NCBI RefSeq assembly: GCF_900114785.1
Contig: NZ_FOUG01000021.1
Span: 40,995 to 104,994 of the forward strand
From: Variovorax sp. OV329
Lineage (GTDB): Bacteria > Pseudomonadota > Gammaproteobacteria > Burkholderiales > Burkholderiaceae_C
Direction: 5' to 3'
DNA: 64,000 nt
Below the pieces are notes generated by a model. The model had not been told where the DNA came from, did not search any database, and saw only the letters and a list, made by a program, of their open reading frames with translations. Below, piece after piece: positions 60,491 through 64,000 of this stretch. Position 1 is the first letter of the stretch. Each line of letters begins with the position of its first letter. A program made the translations under genes and the position numbers.

Positions 60491-60868
60491 ATGCCTACCA
60501 TCAATCAACTGGTGCGTCAGGGCCGCGAAGTCGAAAAGACGAATTCGAAGAGCCCTGCCATGCAGAACTCGCCGCAGCGTCGCGGTGTCTGCACCCGGGT
60601 CTACACCACGACCCCCAAGAAGCCGAATTCCGCTCTGCGCAAGGTTGCCAAGGTGCGCCTGACCAACGGTTTCGAAGTCATCTCCTACATCGGCGGCGAA
60701 GGCCACAACCTGCAGGAACACAGCGTCGTGCTGGTTCGCGGCGGTCGTGTCAAGGACTTGCCCGGTGTGCGCTACCACATCGTCCGCGGTTCGCTGGACC
60801 TGCAAGGCGTGAAGGATCGCAAGCAGTCGCGTTCCAAGTACGGCGCGAAGCGTCCGAAGAAGGCCTAA
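60491..60868 (+). CDS. rpsL: 30S ribosomal protein S12
   Basis: S12 sits at the decoding centre and is the target of streptomycin-resistance mutations. The 125-residue product begins PTINQLVRQGRE and contains TTTPKKPNSALRKVAKVRL and the PGVRYHIVRG loop; Lys43 and Lys88 equivalents are present, so it is the streptomycin-sensitive form. It opens the str operon. The 144 bp to rpsG show only short hairpins. Confidence 0.98.
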   Translation: MPTINQLVRQGREVEKTNSKSPAMQNSPQRRGVCTRVYTTTPKKPNSALRKVAKVRLTNGFEVISYIGGEGHNLQEHSVVLVRGGRVKDLPGVRYHIVRGSLDLQGVKDRKQSRSKYGAKRPKKA

Positions 60869-61012
60869 GGTCTTCGAGTCTGTTCAACGGTGTTCGCTCG
60901 CCTGGCCGGCGAATCGAACGAAGTGACCCAATGTCGGGTCGAGTAAGTGAGAGTCTCGCTTGGCTCTCGCGGTGTCGGAAACGATGCCAACTGAAGCAAA
61001 GAGGTTAAGAAA

Positions 61013-61486
61013 ATGCCACGTCGTCGCGAAGTTCCCAAACGTGAAATCCTGCCGGACCCGAAGTTCGGCAATGTCGAGCTGTCCAAATTCATGAACGTGA
61101 TCATGGAAGGCGGCAAGAAGGCTGTGGCCGAACGCATCATCTACGGTGCGCTCGAGTTCATCGAGTCGAAGAACCCGGGCAAGGATCCCGTGGAAGCCTT
61201 CACCATGGCCATCAACAACGTCAAGCCGATGGTGGAAGTGAAGTCCCGCCGCGTCGGTGGCGCGAACTACCAGGTGCCCGTCGAAGTGCGCCCGGTCCGT
61301 CGCCTGGCCCTGTCGATGCGCTGGATCAAGGAAGCCGCCCGCAAGCGTGGCGAGAAGTCGATGGCCCTGCGTCTGGCCAACGAACTGATGGAAGCCACGG
61401 AAGGCCGTGGCGGCGCGATGAAGAAGCGCGATGAAGTGCATCGCATGGCAGAGGCCAACAAGGCCTTCAGCCACTTCCGCTTCTAA
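61013..61486 (+). CDS. rpsG: 30S ribosomal protein S7
   Basis: S7 starts assembly of the 30S head by binding the 3' domain of 16S rRNA. The 157-residue product begins PRRREVPKREILPDPKFG and ends KAFSHFRF. A GAGG box precedes the ATG. In E. coli S7 is the translational autoregulator of this operon; whether this applies here is not visible. Confidence 0.98.
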   Translation: MPRRREVPKREILPDPKFGNVELSKFMNVIMEGGKKAVAERIIYGALEFIESKNPGKDPVEAFTMAINNVKPMVEVKSRRVGGANYQVPVEVRPVRRLALSMRWIKEAARKRGEKSMALRLANELMEATEGRGGAMKKRDEVHRMAEANKAFSHFRF

Positions 61487-61583
61487 GAAGCTGGCCCTTT
61501 TCTAGCGCCCTTTTCAAGTACTGGCTGGAAGCCCGACCCACCGTGTGGTGGGCGGGCTTTCATCCGTTAACGGAGTAATTTTC

Positions 61584-63683
61584 ATGTCCCGCAAGACCCC
61601 CATCGAGCGCTACCGCAACATCGGTATCTCGGCGCACATCGACGCCGGCAAAACCACGACGACCGAGCGCATCCTGTTCTACACCGGCGTGAACCACAAG
61701 ATCGGCGAAGTGCACGACGGTGCCGCCACGATGGACTGGATGGAGCAGGAACAAGAGCGCGGCATCACGATCACCTCGGCTGCCACCACCTGCTTCTGGA
61801 AGGGCATGGCGCAGAACTTCCCCGAGCACCGCATCAACATCATCGACACCCCCGGGCACGTGGACTTCACCATCGAAGTCGAGCGCTCGATGCGCGTGCT
61901 CGACGGCGCCGTCATGGTCTATGACGCCGTCGGCGGCGTGCAGCCCCAGTCGGAAACCGTCTGGCGCCAGGCCAACAAGTACAAGGTGCCGCGTCTGGCG
62001 TTCGTCAACAAGATGGACCGCACCGGCGCCAACTTCCTGCGCGTTCGCCAGATGATGATCGACCGCCTGAAGGCCAACCCGGTCGTGATCCAGATCCCGA
62101 TCGGCGCCGAAGACAAGTTCCAGGGCATCGTCGACCTCGTGAAGATGAAGGCCATCATCTGGGACGAGGACAAGGGCGTGACCTTCACCTACGGTGAGAT
62201 CCCGGCCGACCTGGTCGACGTCTGCAACGAATACCACGAGAAGCTCGTGGAAGCCGCTGCCGAAGCCAGCGAAGAGCTGATGAACAAGTACCTCGAAGGC
62301 GAGAAGCTGTCCGAGGAAGAGATCAAGGCGGCCATCCGCCAGCGCACCATCGCCGGCGAAATCCAGCCGATGCTGTGCGGCTCGGCCTTCAAGAACAAGG
62401 GCGTGCAGGCCATGCTCGACGCGGTCATCGAATACATGCCCGCGCCGACCGACATTCCCCCGGTGGCCGGCACCGACGAAGACGAAGCACCCGTGGTGCG
62501 CAAGGCCGACGACGGCGAGAAGTTCTCGGCCCTGGCCTTCAAGCTGATGACCGACCCGTTCGTGGGCCAGCTGACCTTCGTGCGCGTGTACTCGGGCGTG
62601 CTGTCCAAGGGTGACAGCGTCTACAACCCGGTGCGCGGCAAGAAGGAGCGCATCGGCCGTATCGTGCAGATGCACGCCAACAACCGCGAAGAAGTCAGCG
62701 AAATCCGCGCCGGCGACATCGCCGCGTGCGTGGGCCTGAAGGAAGTGACCACGGGCGAAACCCTGTGCGATCCGGATGCCATCGTCACGCTCGAGCGCAT
62801 GGTGTTCCCCGAGTCGGTGATCTCGCAGGCCGTCGAGCCCAAGACCAAGGCCGACCAGGAAAAGATGGGCATCGCCCTGCAGCGTCTGGCGCAGGAAGAC
62901 CCCTCGTTCCGCGTCAAGACCGACGAGGAATCGGGCCAGACCATCATTTCGGGCATGGGCGAACTGCACCTCGAAATCATCGTGGACCGCATGAAGCGCG
63001 AGTTCGGCGTGGAAGCCAACGTGGGCAAGCCGCAAGTGGCCTACCGCGAAACGATCCGCAAGACCGTCGAAGAAGCCGAAGGCAAGTTCGTTCGCCAGTC
63101 GGGCGGCAAGGGCCAGTACGGCCACGTGGTCCTGAAGATCGAACCCCAGGAAGCCGGCAAGGGCTTCGAGTTCGTCGACGCCATCAAGGGCGGTGTGGTT
63201 CCTCGCGAATACATCCCCGCGGTGGAAAAGGGCGTGGTCGAGGCGCTGACGCAAGGCGTGCTGGCCGGCTACCCGGTCGTGGACGTCAAGGTCACGCTGC
63301 ACTTCGGTTCGTACCACGACGTGGACTCGAACGAAATGGCCTTCAAGATGGCTGCCATCTTCGGTTTCAAGGAAGGCGCCCGCAAGGCCAGCCCCGTGAT
63401 CCTGGAGCCGATGATGGCCGTGGAAGTCGAGACGCCTGAAGACTACGCCGGCAACGTGATGGGCGACCTGTCGTCCCGCCGCGGCATGGTGCAGGGCATG
63501 GACGACATGGTCGGTGGCGGCAAGGCCATCAAGGCCGAAGTCCCGCTGTCGGAAATGTTCGGCTACTCGACCACCCTGCGCTCGATGTCGCAAGGCCGCG
63601 CCACCTACACGATGGAATTCAAGCAGTACGCGGAAGCCCCGCGCAACGTTGCCGAAGCCATCGTCGCCGCACGCGCCAAGTAA
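61584..63683 (+). CDS. fusA: Elongation factor G
   Basis: EF-G is the GTPase that drives ribosomal translocation. The 699-residue product has the P-loop AHIDAGKTTTTER, switch II DTPGHVDF, NKMD, and the four following domains up to FKQYAEAPRNVAEAI. Length fits the family. The ATG at 61584 has GGAG upstream. It follows rpsG by 97 bp and precedes tuf by 153 bp. Confidence 0.98.
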   Translation: MSRKTPIERYRNIGISAHIDAGKTTTTERILFYTGVNHKIGEVHDGAATMDWMEQEQERGITITSAATTCFWKGMAQNFPEHRINIIDTPGHVDFTIEVERSMRVLDGAVMVYDAVGGVQPQSETVWRQANKYKVPRLAFVNKMDRTGANFLRVRQMMIDRLKANPVVIQIPIGAEDKFQGIVDLVKMKAIIWDEDKGVTFTYGEIPADLVDVCNEYHEKLVEAAAEASEELMNKYLEGEKLSEEEIKAAIRQRTIAGEIQPMLCGSAFKNKGVQAMLDAVIEYMPAPTDIPPVAGTDEDEAPVVRKADDGEKFSALAFKLMTDPFVGQLTFVRVYSGVLSKGDSVYNPVRGKKERIGRIVQMHANNREEVSEIRAGDIAACVGLKEVTTGETLCDPDAIVTLERMVFPESVISQAVEPKTKADQEKMGIALQRLAQEDPSFRVKTDEESGQTIISGMGELHLEIIVDRMKREFGVEANVGKPQVAYRETIRKTVEEAEGKFVRQSGGKGQYGHVVLKIEPQEAGKGFEFVDAIKGGVVPREYIPAVEKGVVEALTQGVLAGYPVVDVKVTLHFGSYHDVDSNEMAFKMAAIFGFKEGARKASPVILEPMMAVEVETPEDYAGNVMGDLSSRRGMVQGMDDMVGGGKAIKAEVPLSEMFGYSTTLRSMSQGRATYTMEFKQYAEAPRNVAEAIVAARAK

Positions 63684-63836
63684 GCGTGTGCCCCAGGGAC
63701 GAGGGCGGCCGCGCCGCTCTTGTTCCGACCCAGTTCTGTCTGCGATTTCGTGCCCTTCGTTGCCCGTGGCGAAGGAAGAAGCAACGGGATGCAGACGTAA
63801 AACCAACACACGGGCCTGCTCTTTCAAGGATTGAAA

Positions 63837-64000
63837 ATGGCAAAAGGTAAGTTTGAGCGCACCAAGCCCCACGTGAACGTGGGCACGATCGGTCACGTCG
63901 ACCATGGCAAGACCACGCTGACGGCGGCCATCGCCACGGTGCTGTCGGCCAAGTTCGGCGGCGAAGCCAAGGCCTACGACCAGATCGACGCGGCTCCCGA
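63837..64000 (+). CDS. tuf: Elongation factor Tu (5' part, cut by the window end)
   Basis: The first 54 codons of EF-Tu: AKGKFERTKPHVNVGTIGH, the P-loop GHVDHGKTTLTAA, and the start of switch I (GGEAKAYDQID). The gene continues beyond the window. A CAAGGA box lies upstream. The position behind fusA is the conserved str order. Confidence 0.97.
   Translation, partial: MAKGKFERTKPHVNVGTIGHVDHGKTTLTAAIATVLSAKFGGEAKAYDQIDAAP

Noticed and set aside
61560..63905. A 781-codon frame opposite fusA
   Set aside because: It is the complement of a highly conserved gene with no recognisable domain of its own.
1..64000. CRISPR array, tRNA genes, prophage or IS elements
   Set aside because: No regularly spaced repeat series, cloverleaf sequence, transposase, integrase or phage structural gene was recognised.

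Overview
The window looks like chromosomal DNA of a high-GC betaproteobacterium, most likely Burkholderiales, family Comamonadaceae (Variovorax/Ramlibacter-like). The grounds are the very high GC, the protein style, the rpsL-rpsG-fusA-tuf order, the mreBCD-mrdA and gatCAB blocks, and intergenic repeats of a type I associate with this family. The placement comes from reading alone; no search was run. Genes are densely packed, often with ATGA or TGATG overlaps. I see no tRNA, rRNA, IS element, prophage or CRISPR array.

Layout. 1-5.9 kb: end of a possible MFS gene, rdgC, ilvE, a small zinc-finger gene, an O-antigen-ligase-like protein, and an OmpR-type two-component system. 5.98-10.3 kb: a ketosynthase/chain-length-factor pair, AmpG and an M48 protease. 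10.3-26.3 kb: the accessory heart of the window, a nitrogen-scavenging cluster. It holds an atypical SDR, allophanate hydrolase (AtzF), a taurine/nitrate-type ABC transporter, AtzG, AtzE, AtzH, a BMP-type ABC importer, a biuret-hydrolase-like cysteine hydrolase with a paralogue, a GntR/FCD regulator and an amidohydrolase. 26.3-34 kb: xthA, a TPR/O-GlcNAc-transferase-like protein, pyrE, a DUF4124 protein and gatCAB. 34.2-39.1 kb: mreBCD-mrdA. 39.1-44.5 kb: a TauE/SafE exporter, a GMC oxidoreductase, an mmsA-type dehydrogenase and a LysR regulator. 44.5-48.3 kb: an MCE lipid-transport operon. 48.3-54 kb: small hydrolases, an SDR, a second LysR and two related small secreted proteins. 54-60.2 kb: corA, hemB, a HemJ-like gene, VanZ, a 2Fe-2S protein, an alpha/beta hydrolase and a D-Ala-D-Ala carboxypeptidase. 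60.3-64 kb: the start of the str operon.

How the cluster fits together. Biuret hydrolase gives allophanate and AtzF converts allophanate to ammonia and CO2. AtzE with AtzG, then AtzH, handle carboxybiuret-type intermediates. Two ABC importers and a final amidohydrolase suggest uptake and trimming of a nitrogen-rich heterocycle. The usual ring-opening enzyme (AtzD) is not in the window. Two nearly identical inverted sites, upstream of atzF and of the BMP transporter, look like operators for one regulator, probably the GntR protein.

Less expected elements: (a) a 65/66-bp tandem repeat exactly filling the atzG-atzE junction and forming a coupled 44-codon reading frame; (b) a ~107-bp repeat found three times directly after stop codons, with a long hairpin showing compensatory base changes; (c) a promoter/terminator pair without a gene at 56.23-56.37 kb that looks like a ~100-nt small RNA with an anti-Shine-Dalgarno loop; (d) enzymes with altered active sites: an SDR lacking its catalytic Lys and a penicillin-binding protein with MTG in place of KTG.
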